Shown one piece after another: positions 8,292 through 17,830 of a stretch of 64,000 nucleotides of DNA. How positions within the stretch are numbered: the first letter of the stretch is position 1; the number at the start of each line of letters is the position of its first letter. Source of the DNA: Microseira sp003486305 (lineage in GTDB: Bacteria; Cyanobacteriota; Cyanobacteriia; Cyanobacteriales; Aerosakkonemataceae); NCBI GenBank assembly GCA_031969655.1, contig DALYJX010000001.1, positions 1-64,000 on the forward strand. The letters run 5' to 3'. The translations under genes were made by a program, and so were the position numbers. Under the pieces are notes generated by a model. The model did not search any database and was not told the DNA's origin. It was given only the letters and a program-made list of their open reading frames with translations.

Positions 8292-8599
8292 GGCTTTTTT
8301 GTTGTGATGGGAGCAACGGAAATCATCGGCATATTGACTTTAATTAAATTAATTTTGCCATATAAAAAAGCTAAAAGTGGAACAAAAACATGATTTTTTG
8401 TGCTTTGTAAATTTACATAAACGTTTTATAACAAAGTATTAAAAATTGTTAGTATATTCTCAATATAGACCAATCCGCTGCAAATTTAATAGCTAATTTA
8501 ATACTTTTCTGGCTCCTTACTAAGTTGGGGAAATGAATGCCCTTTTAGCCCTTGGCAATTTTCAAACCTGTTATAATTTAATATTATTGGAGAAAAAGC
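8292..8599. promoter_or_regulatory. Divergent intergenic region between the two arms of the TerY-P locus
   Basis: This 308-bp AT-rich stretch separates the minus-strand VWA-PP2C-kinase operon from the plus-strand operon. A TGTTATAAT extended -10 element lies at 8569-8577, about 23 bp before the ATG at 8600. GGAG at 8589 serves as ribosome-binding site. No operator or open reading frame was recognised in the rest. Confidence 0.5.
8569..8577 (+). promoter_or_regulatory. Extended -10 promoter element for the plus-strand operon
   Basis: TG-T-TATAAT is a perfect extended -10. The nearest -35-like hexamer, TTGGCA, ends only 14 bp upstream, which is too close, so the extended -10 is probably what matters. 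Confidence 0.5.
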
Positions 8600-10111
8600 A
8601 TGAGCGGTGAAAAGCGACGCTATGTCAGCGTGGATGAACAAGAGTTACGACGACTGCGGGAACAGGAAAGCCGCTTGCGTTCCGTACAGAACGATTTGCC
8701 ACAGCGCTTAAATGCCGTTAGAGAAGAAGCACGCCGTGAGTTTCAGCAGCGCTTAGCGCCCTTGGAGCAACGCGCTAGACAGCAGGAACAACAGACGCAA
8801 CAACTCAAAAGCAGTTTAGCCGATCTAGAAAGAGACACCCAAAAGCGCTTGCAACAACAGCGACAAGAGTTTCAAACGGCGGTGCGGGAATCAGAATATC
8901 GGCAACAGCAGGCATTGCAACGAGAAACGAGTCGCCTGGAGTCTGCTATGCAGCAAGGGTTTCAGGAACAGCGCCAAGAGTATTTGCGAATTACTGCACA
9001 GCAACGGCAGGAGTATACCAGTTTAATTGCACAGCAAGACCAAAAATTCACTCAGTTGATTGCACAGGAACGGCAAGCGCGGGAACGGGGGCAACAAATT
9101 CTCCAGCAGCAGATCGATGGCGTTGTGGCAAATATTGAACAGGAAAGACAGCGCAAAGCACAACTGGCTGAAGATTTACTCTCGGATGTAGAAGAAATTT
9201 GGGAACAAATTAATCGCGATTACCAACATCAACGGTTTGCACCGGGGCGCCTTAACGATCTCCATCGCGGATTGGAAATGGCGCGCAACAATATTCAGGC
9301 GGGTGTGACTGAGGCAGCGATCGCAACTTCGCAACAAACCTATTTAGACTTAGCAGACTTACGCCTGGAACTGGAACAAAAAGAGCAAGAATGGTTGTTA
9401 TTATATAATGCCGCACTAGCAGATTTGAAAAGTTTGATTGCGGAAGTGCAGGCGAATCGACAATGTGAAATTGAAGTAGGTCAAGCAGATGAGGCAGAAA
9501 AATTTAAGTTAGAAGTGGATTACTGGGTAAACGGTGGATTGAGCGAGTACGAGCAACAATTGGATCGGTTGGAATCCCAACTAAAAGCTGGCGAATCAAC
9601 CCTTACTACCGAACAGGTAAAGGAATTGGGCGAAAAAATTACTGCTTTACAGCCAACTTTGGGAGAAATTGTAGAAGAAGCAAAATTGGCGATATTGGGA
9701 TCGCAATTGCGGGTAGAAATTGCCGACAGAGTTGTAGATGTTCTCTCTTCCTTGGGATATACACTGATTAATTCAGAGTCAGATGCAGTTTACGAAGGCG
9801 ATGACCAACGAAATGCTTATGTGGTAAAAGTGAAAAACATCGCCGGGGATGAAGTGGTGACGGTGATTAGTCCTGAGAAAGAGTTTGGGACGAATTCAGT
9901 TTCGATTAATACTTTCAGTCAAACGATAATAGATGAAACAGCTACCAAGCAAAATGCTACAGCTATTTTTGATACTTTGGAAAACGAAGGAGTGCAGGGA
10001 AACGGTGCGGTAGAGTGCAATCAGCAGGCACGCCCTGAATATCAGAATATGCAGGAAGTGAAGCAGCGTCAGGTTGCACAGCAGCAGCAGCGATCGCAAG
10101 CTGGTTCTTAG
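8600..10111 (+). CDS. Glutamine-rich coiled-coil protein with a C-terminal globular domain
   Basis: Residues 10 to about 210 are almost continuous heptad-type coiled coil rich in Gln, Arg and Glu. Residues 215-370 remain helical. The C-terminal part (about 370-470) looks globular, with beta-type stretches such as NAYVVKVKN and EVVTVISPE. No known catalytic motif is visible. It is the first gene of the plus-strand arm and probably acts as a scaffold for the AAA+, Hsp70 and zinc-ribbon proteins encoded after it; that is inference from position. The ATG is preceded by GGAG and an extended -10 promoter. Confidence 0.75.
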   Translation: MSGEKRRYVSVDEQELRRLREQESRLRSVQNDLPQRLNAVREEARREFQQRLAPLEQRARQQEQQTQQLKSSLADLERDTQKRLQQQRQEFQTAVRESEYRQQQALQRETSRLESAMQQGFQEQRQEYLRITAQQRQEYTSLIAQQDQKFTQLIAQERQARERGQQILQQQIDGVVANIEQERQRKAQLAEDLLSDVEEIWEQINRDYQHQRFAPGRLNDLHRGLEMARNNIQAGVTEAAIATSQQTYLDLADLRLELEQKEQEWLLLYNAALADLKSLIAEVQANRQCEIEVGQADEAEKFKLEVDYWVNGGLSEYEQQLDRLESQLKAGESTLTTEQVKELGEKITALQPTLGEIVEEAKLAILGSQLRVEIADRVVDVLSSLGYTLINSESDAVYEGDDQRNAYVVKVKNIAGDEVVTVISPEKEFGTNSVSINTFSQTIIDETATKQNATAIFDTLENEGVQGNGAVECNQQARPEYQNMQEVKQRQVAQQQQRSQAGS

Positions 10112-10116
10112 CAATT

Positions 10117-10173
10117 GTATAGCCCTCAGTCTAAAGACTGGGGCTATACAAACAAAACCTGCCTACGCAGGTT
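10117..10173. other. Two intercistronic hairpins
   Basis: GTATAGCCC/GGGCTATAC with an inner CAGTC/GACTG forms a 14-bp stem at 10117-10149 with one bulged base. AACCTGC/GCAGGTT forms a second stem at 10156-10173. No U-tract follows the first, so RNA processing or partial termination is more likely than full termination. Confidence 0.6.
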
Positions 10174-10200
10174 ATTTATTAGCTATCAGTGAGGATATTT

Positions 10201-10788
10201 GTGTCTAATTGTCCAATTTGCCAAACTGAATATGTTGACGGAGCGGTCAATTTCTGCTTTACCTGTGGTTGGGATTTGACACCGTATCCCGTCACATTTA
10301 CTGGGCAAATACCAGCAGCTTTTTTAGATAAAGAACGAGCTAAATTGGTTTGGGCTAAGCAAACTTGGTCAAGGATTCTCGATACTCAATATCGGCTCAA
10401 TCAACAAAAAGCTGATATTAGCTCCCAGTTAACTGAACAGTTAACTCAAACCCAGCAACAATTAACTAAAACCATAAATCAGCACCAGCAACTTCAAGCT
10501 ACATTAGACCAAATTACTGACCGAGTAGTCAAAGAATTACTAGAAAAGCTCCGGCAAGAACGTGCTGAAGAGGCGGCACAATTGGCACAATATAATACAG
10601 GAATTTCTTCCTGGGAACAGGTGACAAGAGAACGTGCCAAATTAGCCGCCCAATTAGAACAAGCTAATACCAAAATCTCTCGTTTGAAACAATTAGTTAC
10701 GCAATTGGCACAAGATAAAATAGGTAATATCATATCCGGTTATAATGACGATGATGATTATGATGATGATATTGACGATATAGTTTGA
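10201..10788 (+). CDS. Zinc-ribbon protein with coiled coil
   Basis: The N terminus has a four-cysteine zinc ribbon, CPICQTEYVDG followed by CFTCGWDLTPYP, which recurs twice in the TPR protein encoded at 13354. A long coiled coil follows and the protein ends in an acidic tail of Asp residues. I prefer the GTG at 10201 because GAGGA lies at the right distance before it; GTG at 10189 is the alternative and adds four residues. The shared ribbon suggests that this protein and the TPR protein bind a common partner in the complex, which is inference. Confidence 0.75.
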   Translation: MSNCPICQTEYVDGAVNFCFTCGWDLTPYPVTFTGQIPAAFLDKERAKLVWAKQTWSRILDTQYRLNQQKADISSQLTEQLTQTQQQLTKTINQHQQLQATLDQITDRVVKELLEKLRQERAEEAAQLAQYNTGISSWEQVTRERAKLAAQLEQANTKISRLKQLVTQLAQDKIGNIISGYNDDDDYDDDIDDIV

Positions 10789-10792
10789 AAAT

Positions 10793-13351
10793 ATGACAGT
10801 TGAAAGAGTAACATCGGGATTAAATTTACAGTCGGGCGATCGCTTCCTAGTTCTCTACGGGGCGAACACCAGCGATACCTTTTGCAGCCAGGATTTACTG
10901 CTGCAAAATATCGAACAAGTTTTACACGAATATTTACGTTCCGAAGGTTATCAAAGGATTCTATTTTACTCCGGCGTTCAAAAGCTATATTTCTTAGATG
11001 AGCGATCGCGCGATCGCTCTCGTCTCCAACCCCAGAATTCCCCCAATTCCTCACCGCAACAGCAGATGCGCGTCACACCAGGCCCCCTGGGGCATAAGCG
11101 GGGCTTACTCGGCAGAAAATCAACTCAGACAAATCCCCCAACACCACCAGCACCAACATCACCAACTTCCCCACCTCGGCGACTGCAAGATATTCAAATC
11201 CTGCCTATTTTTGAAACCGTCATGCAGGATGATACTCAAAAATCTGCCATCATCTTTTCTAATGCCGAAGATTTAGGGAATTTTGACAACCGCCGCGAAT
11301 TATTTGGACGCATTGTAGATTGGTCGCGCTTACCCCCCAGCAATCGCAATCTTTGCATCCTCATTTTTCACCATGAAAACCGTACCACATTACAAGAATT
11401 TTGTCAACAAATTGGCTTCACATTTTTAGCCAATCTAGTTATAAATCGCGATAATTCTCACAATGGCGGCTTTAACTTTATTCGTCTCAATTCACCCGAT
11501 GCGGGTGAAATTAGAGCATTGCGCGACTATTTTCGGCTCCAACATCGCAAAGTTGTAGACTGGAATACAGCCCCTCAGTTATTTACTTGGATAGCTGCTG
11601 AAAATCGCCCCCTGAATTATTGGTATGACCGCTTTCAAACTGCCCGCCAGATTTCCCTAGCAGAAGCGCGAAGATTGGGATGGCTAACTGGAGATGTTAG
11701 CGCCGAACCTGCTTTAGAAAGATTAGAACAAATGATAGGTCTTACTGTCGTTAAAAATATGATTCGGCGGCGGATGCAAGTCTTGGAAGTTGAGCGAGAA
11801 CGGGTGCAACAAGGAATTAGCACCGAACCGCCGCGCCTGCACGTAATTTTTAAAGGCAATCCCGGTACTGGAAAAACCACCGTCGCCAGATTAATAGGCG
11901 AAATTTACCGCGATTTGGGATTGTTGCGCCGAGGACATTTGCGAGAGGTTAGCGGACGAGATTTAGTAGCTGGATATTTAGGACAAACAGCCATCCGCAC
12001 TAATGAAATTATCGATGAAGCACTCGATGGAGTGTTGTTTATTGATGAAGCTTATACCTTAACTCAAGGTGGAGAAAATGACTTTGGACAAGAAGCAATT
12101 AATACGCTGCTAAAGCGCATGGAAGATGAACGTCACAGACTGGCAGTAATTGTCGCTGGATACCCAGACGAAATGGCAGATTTTATCGATTCTAATCCCG
12201 GTTTGCAGCGTCGTTTTGCTACAGAAATTGTGTTTGAAGATTACAACTCAACTGAGTTATTGACAATTTTTAAACAACGGGTGTCGCGGGTGCAGTGTTC
12301 CATAACACCAGAGTTGGAAAGTGCTTTGATGAATCTGTTTAGTGAATTGTATCAAAAGCGCGATCGCACTTTTGGCAATGCTGGATTAGTTGAAAATCTG
12401 TTTAACCAGATGGATGAGTTGCGAAGTCAGCGCGTGATTCAGCAAAATCTCGATCGCCTCTGTGAACCGTTTCAGGTTGTCGATTTACCGCCTCAATACC
12501 GACAAGAAGCTAGAAAAGATGAGGCAACCCTACAGGAATTATTGCAAGAATTAGATAGGACAATTGGTTTGCACTCGGTTAAACAAGCTATCCGCGAAAT
12601 TGTCGATAGCCAAATTGCCAATCAACGCTTGCGGGAAGCTGGGATGCTAACTCAAGACAATACCGAAACGCGACACATGCTGTTTACAGGAAATCCCGGT
12701 ACGGGGAAAACTACTGTCGCGCGGTTGGTGGGGCGAATTTTCAAAGCCTTGGGATTGTTGCGGAAAGGACAATTTGTAGAAGTAGATAGACGCCGCCTGG
12801 TAGGACGTTATGTGGGAGAAACTGCACAGAAAACTGCCGAGGCGATTGAATCTGCTTTGGATGGAGTGCTATTTATTGATGAAGCTTATGCTCTCAGCCG
12901 CAGCGAGTCGGGCAATGATTATGGGCGGGAAGCGATTGATACCCTCGTGCCGATGATGGAAAATGAGCGCGATCGCCTAGTCGTCATCTTAGCCGGATAT
13001 TCCCGCGAGATGGAACAGTTTATGGATACTAACTCCGGGCTTGCCTCGCGGATTGCGTACAAAATCGAATTTCCCGATTATAATGGTGAAGAATTACACC
13101 AAATTTTCTTAAGTATGTGTCAGCCGCGTGGATGGATTTGTCCTACCAATGTATCGGCACGCCTACAAGAAATTTTTATTGCTGCGTACCAAAATCGGGG
13201 GCGCAACTTTGGTAATGGTCGCGATGTGCGGAATTTTTATGAAAAAATGGTGAACCGCCTCAAAAGTCGGATAGTGCGGGATAATTTGACTGAAGAGGCG
13301 ATGAGGACGTTTGCGTTAGAAGATATACCAGCTTGGGGGGAGGATAATTAG
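10793..13351 (+). CDS. Tandem CbbX-type AAA+ ATPase
   Basis: The 852-residue protein has a unique N-terminal region (about 1-300) and two AAA+ modules. Both carry Walker A GNPGTGKTT (starting at residues 355 and 633) and Walker B GVLFIDEAY, with an arginine-finger region in each. They resemble CbbX/SpoVK AAA+ remodelling ATPases. A proline-rich linker lies at about residues 95-130. The start follows the previous stop by 4 bp and the next gene begins 2 bp after the stop, so the operon is tightly packed. The likely role is ATP-driven remodelling of a target protein in the same stress/conflict system; the substrate is unknown. Confidence 0.88.
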   Translation: MTVERVTSGLNLQSGDRFLVLYGANTSDTFCSQDLLLQNIEQVLHEYLRSEGYQRILFYSGVQKLYFLDERSRDRSRLQPQNSPNSSPQQQMRVTPGPLGHKRGLLGRKSTQTNPPTPPAPTSPTSPPRRLQDIQILPIFETVMQDDTQKSAIIFSNAEDLGNFDNRRELFGRIVDWSRLPPSNRNLCILIFHHENRTTLQEFCQQIGFTFLANLVINRDNSHNGGFNFIRLNSPDAGEIRALRDYFRLQHRKVVDWNTAPQLFTWIAAENRPLNYWYDRFQTARQISLAEARRLGWLTGDVSAEPALERLEQMIGLTVVKNMIRRRMQVLEVERERVQQGISTEPPRLHVIFKGNPGTGKTTVARLIGEIYRDLGLLRRGHLREVSGRDLVAGYLGQTAIRTNEIIDEALDGVLFIDEAYTLTQGGENDFGQEAINTLLKRMEDERHRLAVIVAGYPDEMADFIDSNPGLQRRFATEIVFEDYNSTELLTIFKQRVSRVQCSITPELESALMNLFSELYQKRDRTFGNAGLVENLFNQMDELRSQRVIQQNLDRLCEPFQVVDLPPQYRQEARKDEATLQELLQELDRTIGLHSVKQAIREIVDSQIANQRLREAGMLTQDNTETRHMLFTGNPGTGKTTVARLVGRIFKALGLLRKGQFVEVDRRRLVGRYVGETAQKTAEAIESALDGVLFIDEAYALSRSESGNDYGREAIDTLVPMMENERDRLVVILAGYSREMEQFMDTNSGLASRIAYKIEFPDYNGEELHQIFLSMCQPRGWICPTNVSARLQEIFIAAYQNRGRNFGNGRDVRNFYEKMVNRLKSRIVRDNLTEEAMRTFALEDIPAWGEDN

Positions 13352-13353
13352 CA

Positions 13354-15966
13354 ATGGCACATTGTGCGGTGTGTAGTAGCGAATACATTGAGGGGCAAGT
13401 AGAACGGTGTTCTACTTGCGGTTGGGATTTAACCGCTTATCCTTTAAGTTTAGGAGAAATACCAGAAGCGATTTTGCACAAGCAAATAATCAAACAAACT
13501 TGGGCAAGAAACCTATGGTTAAAATCCCAAGCTCAAATTAATACTGCAACATTTAGACAAAATCTAGAATCACCTCAGTTTCAATTAAAACCAACCAATC
13601 AACAGCAATTACAAACTCAAGCAGATTGTCCCGTTTGCCAAACAGTATACGTTCCCGGTCAAGTCGATCGATGTAGTACTTGTGATTGGGATTTAACTAA
13701 ATATCCGCTGTTATTTGGACAGATACCAGCGGAAATTATTCAAAAGGAACGAGCCAGTTTGATCTGGGCTAGAGAGTTGTGGGCATTATCTCAAGCTCAG
13801 TCGCCACTAAGAAGAGAGTTATCAAACTGTATTGAGTTGGGAAATATTTTATTTAATCGCAGTCAGTACGTCCAAGCACGGGAGCATTATGAGCGAGGGC
13901 TAGAAATTGCTCAACAACTAGAAAATCGCGAACGCGAAGCAACGGCGCTGAATTACTTGGGAAATATTTGCTTAAATTTAGCTCAATATTCACAAGCTAG
14001 TGAGTTATATCAACAATCTCTTAGCATTTACCAACAAATTAGCGACCGTCTAGGACAAGCAAATGTTTTGATCTGTCTGGGCATATTAAATCGTAATAGG
14101 AGCGATCTACAAAATGCTAGCCGACTTTACGAGCAAGCACTAGCCATCTACCGCGAAATAGGCAACCGTTTAGGGGAAGCAGATTCTATATCTAAATTGG
14201 GCGAAGTTTGTGATGTTCTAAGCCAGTTCCAAAAAGCTATTGAGTTCCAAGAGTCTGCGCTGGCGATTTACCGGGAACTCCAAAACCGTTCAGGAGAGGC
14301 AGGTTGTCTATATGCTTTGGGTGGTGTATACCAATCTATTAGTCAATTTAAAAAAGCAATTGAACTTTATGAGCAAGGACTTGTTATCCGTAGAGAGACT
14401 GGGAATCGTTCAGGAGAAGCAAATTGTATTCTAGGGCTGGGAAATGCTTACAATTCCCTGAATCAGTATCAAAAAGCAATTGAGTATCTACAGCAAGCAT
14501 TAGCTATTAAACGGGAAATAGGCGATCGCATTGGAGAAGCATATTGTCTGATTAGTTTGGGTGATAGTTTCAAATGTTTAAATCAGTATCTTACAGCAAC
14601 AGAGTATCAAGAGCGAGCATTGGCAATTGTCCGCGAACTTGGCGATCGCAGCGGAGAGGCAGTTTCTTTAGGACACCTGAGTAGCATTGAATTTGCACAG
14701 GAAAGATACGAGCGCTCTCTCGAATTGAGCCAGCAAGCCCTCACAATTTTTCAGGAAATTGGCAACCTACTCATGGCTGCCTACTTCGGCTACTATTGTA
14801 GTGGCAGAGCCTTAGCCCGCATGGGTTGGTCGCGGCGGCGCGAGGCACGAGAGTTATTACAACAGGCTTATCGGCTGCTTTGGTCAATAGGTAACAAAAA
14901 CTATATCCAAAATGTCCGGAACGAGTTAGCCGGATTGGGTGGCAGCTACGTTGCCGAACAACAATTTGAAGATGCTATTACCTTCCATCAACAGCAGATT
15001 AAATTCCTGCAAGAATTGGGAGATGAATCTAGTCTTGGTTGGGCGTTCCAAGAGTTAGGCAAGGTTTACTTCAATCAAGGAAACTACCAAAGTGCTATTG
15101 AGCCTCACACTAAGATGCTAGAGATTGCCCAACGGCTGGAAGATTCAGCAATGGAAAATGTAGCCCTTGCTTGGTTAGGCTGCGATTATCGTCAAGGCGA
15201 ACAATTACAATCGGCTATAAATTGGTTTCAAAGGCGCTTAACTTTAGTGCAAAACATCAAAGATCGCAGCGCCTTACGAGAAACTTTAGGCTGGATGGCT
15301 GCTGTTTATCAACAGCTAGGACAAAATGACCAAGCGGCTCGATATTACAACGAACAGATTGGAGTAATTCGAGATTTAGGCGACCAATCAGGCGAACAGA
15401 ATGCCCTCTACGATTTAGGTAGATTTTACTTTAATCTAGCTCAATATCAACCTGCGATTGAGTGCTTCTCTAACGCCTTCGCTTTAGCTCAACAACTGGG
15501 ACAAAAAAATGAGACGGCTAATGCTTGCTATATGCTTGGTCAAACTTATCGTAAATTAGGCCAACTATCAGAGGCGCTATCGAATTATCATCAAGCAGAA
15601 GCGCTTTACACCGAAGTCGAAAATCACAACTGGGCAAGAAGTAGTAGCTACGAACTTGGTGATTTGTATTTTGACCAGGGTCAATATACCCAAGCTCTCA
15701 ATTATTTTAACCAAGCCATGAATTTCGCGGAAAAATTAGAAGATAAAAGTAATTGTGCAAATACTCACTATATGCTGGGTAAAACTTATCAAAAATTAGG
15801 CCAAGTAGCAGAAGCGATTTCCAGTTATCGTCAAGCAGAGGTGCTTTACACCGAACTAGAAAATCACAACTGGGCAAGACGCAGTAGCTACGAACTCGGC
15901 TGCTTGTGTTACGACAAGAGTCAATATACCTCAGCTACCAACTTTTTTACTAAAGCCCTAAAATAG
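13354..15966 (+). CDS. Double zinc-ribbon TPR protein, cut short by an in-frame amber codon
   Basis: Two zinc ribbons open the protein (CAVCSSEYIEG...CSTCGWDLTAYP and CPVCQTVYVPG...CSTCDWDLTKYP). About 16 tetratricopeptide repeats of the 40-residue kinesin-light-chain type follow, such as ALNYLGNICLNLAQYSQASE. The frame stops at TAG 15964-15966 in the middle of a repeat. The same frame then continues for 62 codons with clear TPR sequence to a TAG at 16153-16155. The stop aligns with a phenylalanine in the preceding repeat. The likely intact length is about 932 residues. The truncated protein may still work because most repeats remain. Confidence 0.85.
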   Translation: MAHCAVCSSEYIEGQVERCSTCGWDLTAYPLSLGEIPEAILHKQIIKQTWARNLWLKSQAQINTATFRQNLESPQFQLKPTNQQQLQTQADCPVCQTVYVPGQVDRCSTCDWDLTKYPLLFGQIPAEIIQKERASLIWARELWALSQAQSPLRRELSNCIELGNILFNRSQYVQAREHYERGLEIAQQLENREREATALNYLGNICLNLAQYSQASELYQQSLSIYQQISDRLGQANVLICLGILNRNRSDLQNASRLYEQALAIYREIGNRLGEADSISKLGEVCDVLSQFQKAIEFQESALAIYRELQNRSGEAGCLYALGGVYQSISQFKKAIELYEQGLVIRRETGNRSGEANCILGLGNAYNSLNQYQKAIEYLQQALAIKREIGDRIGEAYCLISLGDSFKCLNQYLTATEYQERALAIVRELGDRSGEAVSLGHLSSIEFAQERYERSLELSQQALTIFQEIGNLLMAAYFGYYCSGRALARMGWSRRREARELLQQAYRLLWSIGNKNYIQNVRNELAGLGGSYVAEQQFEDAITFHQQQIKFLQELGDESSLGWAFQELGKVYFNQGNYQSAIEPHTKMLEIAQRLEDSAMENVALAWLGCDYRQGEQLQSAINWFQRRLTLVQNIKDRSALRETLGWMAAVYQQLGQNDQAARYYNEQIGVIRDLGDQSGEQNALYDLGRFYFNLAQYQPAIECFSNAFALAQQLGQKNETANACYMLGQTYRKLGQLSEALSNYHQAEALYTEVENHNWARSSSYELGDLYFDQGQYTQALNYFNQAMNFAEKLEDKSNCANTHYMLGKTYQKLGQVAEAISSYRQAEVLYTELENHNWARRSSYELGCLCYDKSQYTSATNFFTKALK

Positions 15967-16155
15967 GCGGAAAAATTAGCAGAAAAAACTAATGCAGCAG
16001 ATGCCCACTATATGCTTGGTCAAACATATCGTAACTTAGATAAAATTGCCGAAGCAATTTCCAGTTATCGTCAAGCTGAAAAACTTTACACCGAACTAGG
16101 AAATGATGAATGGGCACAAAACAGCCGCGATAGGTTACAAGCTTTACGTGGATAG
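15967..16155 (+). pseudogene. Stranded 3' end of the TPR gene after an amber codon
   Basis: Sixty-two codons in the same frame as the upstream gene encode AEKLAEKTNAADAHYMLGQT and a further repeat ending QALRG. They match the preceding TPR units closely. There is no ribosome-binding site or start codon that would make this a separate gene. A single base change to TAG at 15964-15966 is the simplest explanation; sequencing error is possible. Confidence 0.85.
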
Positions 16156-16187
16156 TTAACCCTAGTTATTTTTAGATACACAAAATC

Positions 16188-17807
16188 ATGCCCAGCTACA
16201 AAATCGGTTTAGACTTCGGCACCACCAACTCCATTATCTCCTACCTCACCCCCAACGGAGAACTGGAAGCATTTCCCTATCCACCGCCAAACGGAGAGAA
16301 ATATATCCCCTCCTTTATCGCCTATCATTCAGATGGTTTCACCGAAATTGGTACCCCCGCCCGCACCACCGCCGCCCACGACTCCTCTGTTGAAACTTAC
16401 GGCAATTTCAAAATGCGATTGCCCTTGCCGGAGTCGGAATTTGGCAAACACTTTCCACCCCGCCGTACCCCCATTAGCGTTACCATTGATTACCTGCGCG
16501 AACTGCTAATTTCTACTGAAAACTCCTACAGTTTTAGCAGTGAAAAAGGCGAAATCGCCAGCCTTGTCGTCTCCGTTCCCGAAATTTGGCAGCGCGATAT
16601 TTATAACTTAGGTCGGGAACGCCTGCAAGAATTAATTAAAAAAGACTTAGGACTGGAAAAACAACTGATTCAACTCGTCAGCGAACCCGTTGCTGCTGCT
16701 GCTTATTATGCCTGGGAAACCCAACGCCGTGCCAAGGAAAAAGGAACCGAACCTTTCAGCGGTAACATACTCGTTTGCGATATGGGAGGCGGCACATTTG
16801 ATGTTAGCCTATGTCGGATTTATGGCGACAACAAAGTAGAAGTTCTCTACTTTGACGGACAAGGTGACAAAGGTCTAGACTCAGCAGGAGTTGCCTTCGA
16901 CCGTCGCGTTGTCCAACAAGCTTATACCAAAAAGCACGGTAAACCTTTAGATGAAAAAGCGCCAGAATTTATAACCTTACTCAAAGAATTTGAAAGCGTA
17001 AAAATAGGCAGTCACGCCATCGCCACTAGAAGGCTAACCAACTATCTAAATGCCCCAGAAGACAAAGCCCAAGATGAAGCTTATAAATTCAACGGATATA
17101 CGGTAACGCTGGGAGAAGTCAACGAAGCATTTATCCCCATTGCCCAAGGTATCCAAAATGTAATTAAAAGAGTGAGTGCCTACAGCCAACAACAAGAACT
17201 GGTAATAGACCGCATTTTTATGGTAGGTGGTTTCTGTCAGTTCCTCCTCGTGCAACGCGCAATTAACGATGCTTTAGGAATCGTTAAAAATGACCCCCGC
17301 ATCGACCAAACATTTAACATTACTAGCAGTGCCTATGCTATCTCCTACGGAGCTTGCCTAATTGCTAATGGTTTGGTCGATCCAACAGAGAAATATATCC
17401 ATACCCTTGGCATTGTCTTAGAAACCGTCAATCTTTATACGGGGCAAAAAGAAAAACTTGAAATTAGCCTGATCGAAGGTGGTTCTAATTTAGATGCTTT
17501 AGCACAGTGTAATTTCTTTAAAGAAGAAATTACACCGTTTGGGCAAAAAATTGCTATCACTCTCTGGGTACAACTGATGTCTAAAGGCACAAAACACCAA
17601 GAATCGATGCCAGACATGATTGAATTACCCAACTACTCTCCCCAGGCAAAATATCGCGTTGGCATGAAAGTCGATCGTTCTCAAATTGCTTATTTAGTCA
17701 TCGAGGAAGTACGCGCAGGCAAGCCCATCGAGTATAAACTAGGGAATGTTATCTCTAAAATGTTTCCCGGTTATATTTTAATTGAAAACTCATATGAAGA
17801 ATTTTAA
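16188..17807 (+). CDS. Hsp70/DnaK-like ATPase
   Basis: All actin/Hsp70 nucleotide-binding motifs are present: IGLDFGTTNS at the N terminus, VCDMGGGTFDVSL (phosphate 2) and FMVGGFCQF (adenosine). At 539 residues it is shorter than DnaK (about 640). The C-terminal beta region after residue 400 is reduced and the helical lid is not obvious. It is therefore a divergent Hsp70 of the kind found in conflict or stress operons rather than the housekeeping chaperone. It lies between the TPR gene and a coiled-coil gene; TPR proteins are frequent partners of Hsp70. Confidence 0.9.
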   Translation: MPSYKIGLDFGTTNSIISYLTPNGELEAFPYPPPNGEKYIPSFIAYHSDGFTEIGTPARTTAAHDSSVETYGNFKMRLPLPESEFGKHFPPRRTPISVTIDYLRELLISTENSYSFSSEKGEIASLVVSVPEIWQRDIYNLGRERLQELIKKDLGLEKQLIQLVSEPVAAAAYYAWETQRRAKEKGTEPFSGNILVCDMGGGTFDVSLCRIYGDNKVEVLYFDGQGDKGLDSAGVAFDRRVVQQAYTKKHGKPLDEKAPEFITLLKEFESVKIGSHAIATRRLTNYLNAPEDKAQDEAYKFNGYTVTLGEVNEAFIPIAQGIQNVIKRVSAYSQQQELVIDRIFMVGGFCQFLLVQRAINDALGIVKNDPRIDQTFNITSSAYAISYGACLIANGLVDPTEKYIHTLGIVLETVNLYTGQKEKLEISLIEGGSNLDALAQCNFFKEEITPFGQKIAITLWVQLMSKGTKHQESMPDMIELPNYSPQAKYRVGMKVDRSQIAYLVIEEVRAGKPIEYKLGNVISKMFPGYILIENSYEEF

Positions 17808-17830
17808 TTATACCATAATTTGAGGTTTTT

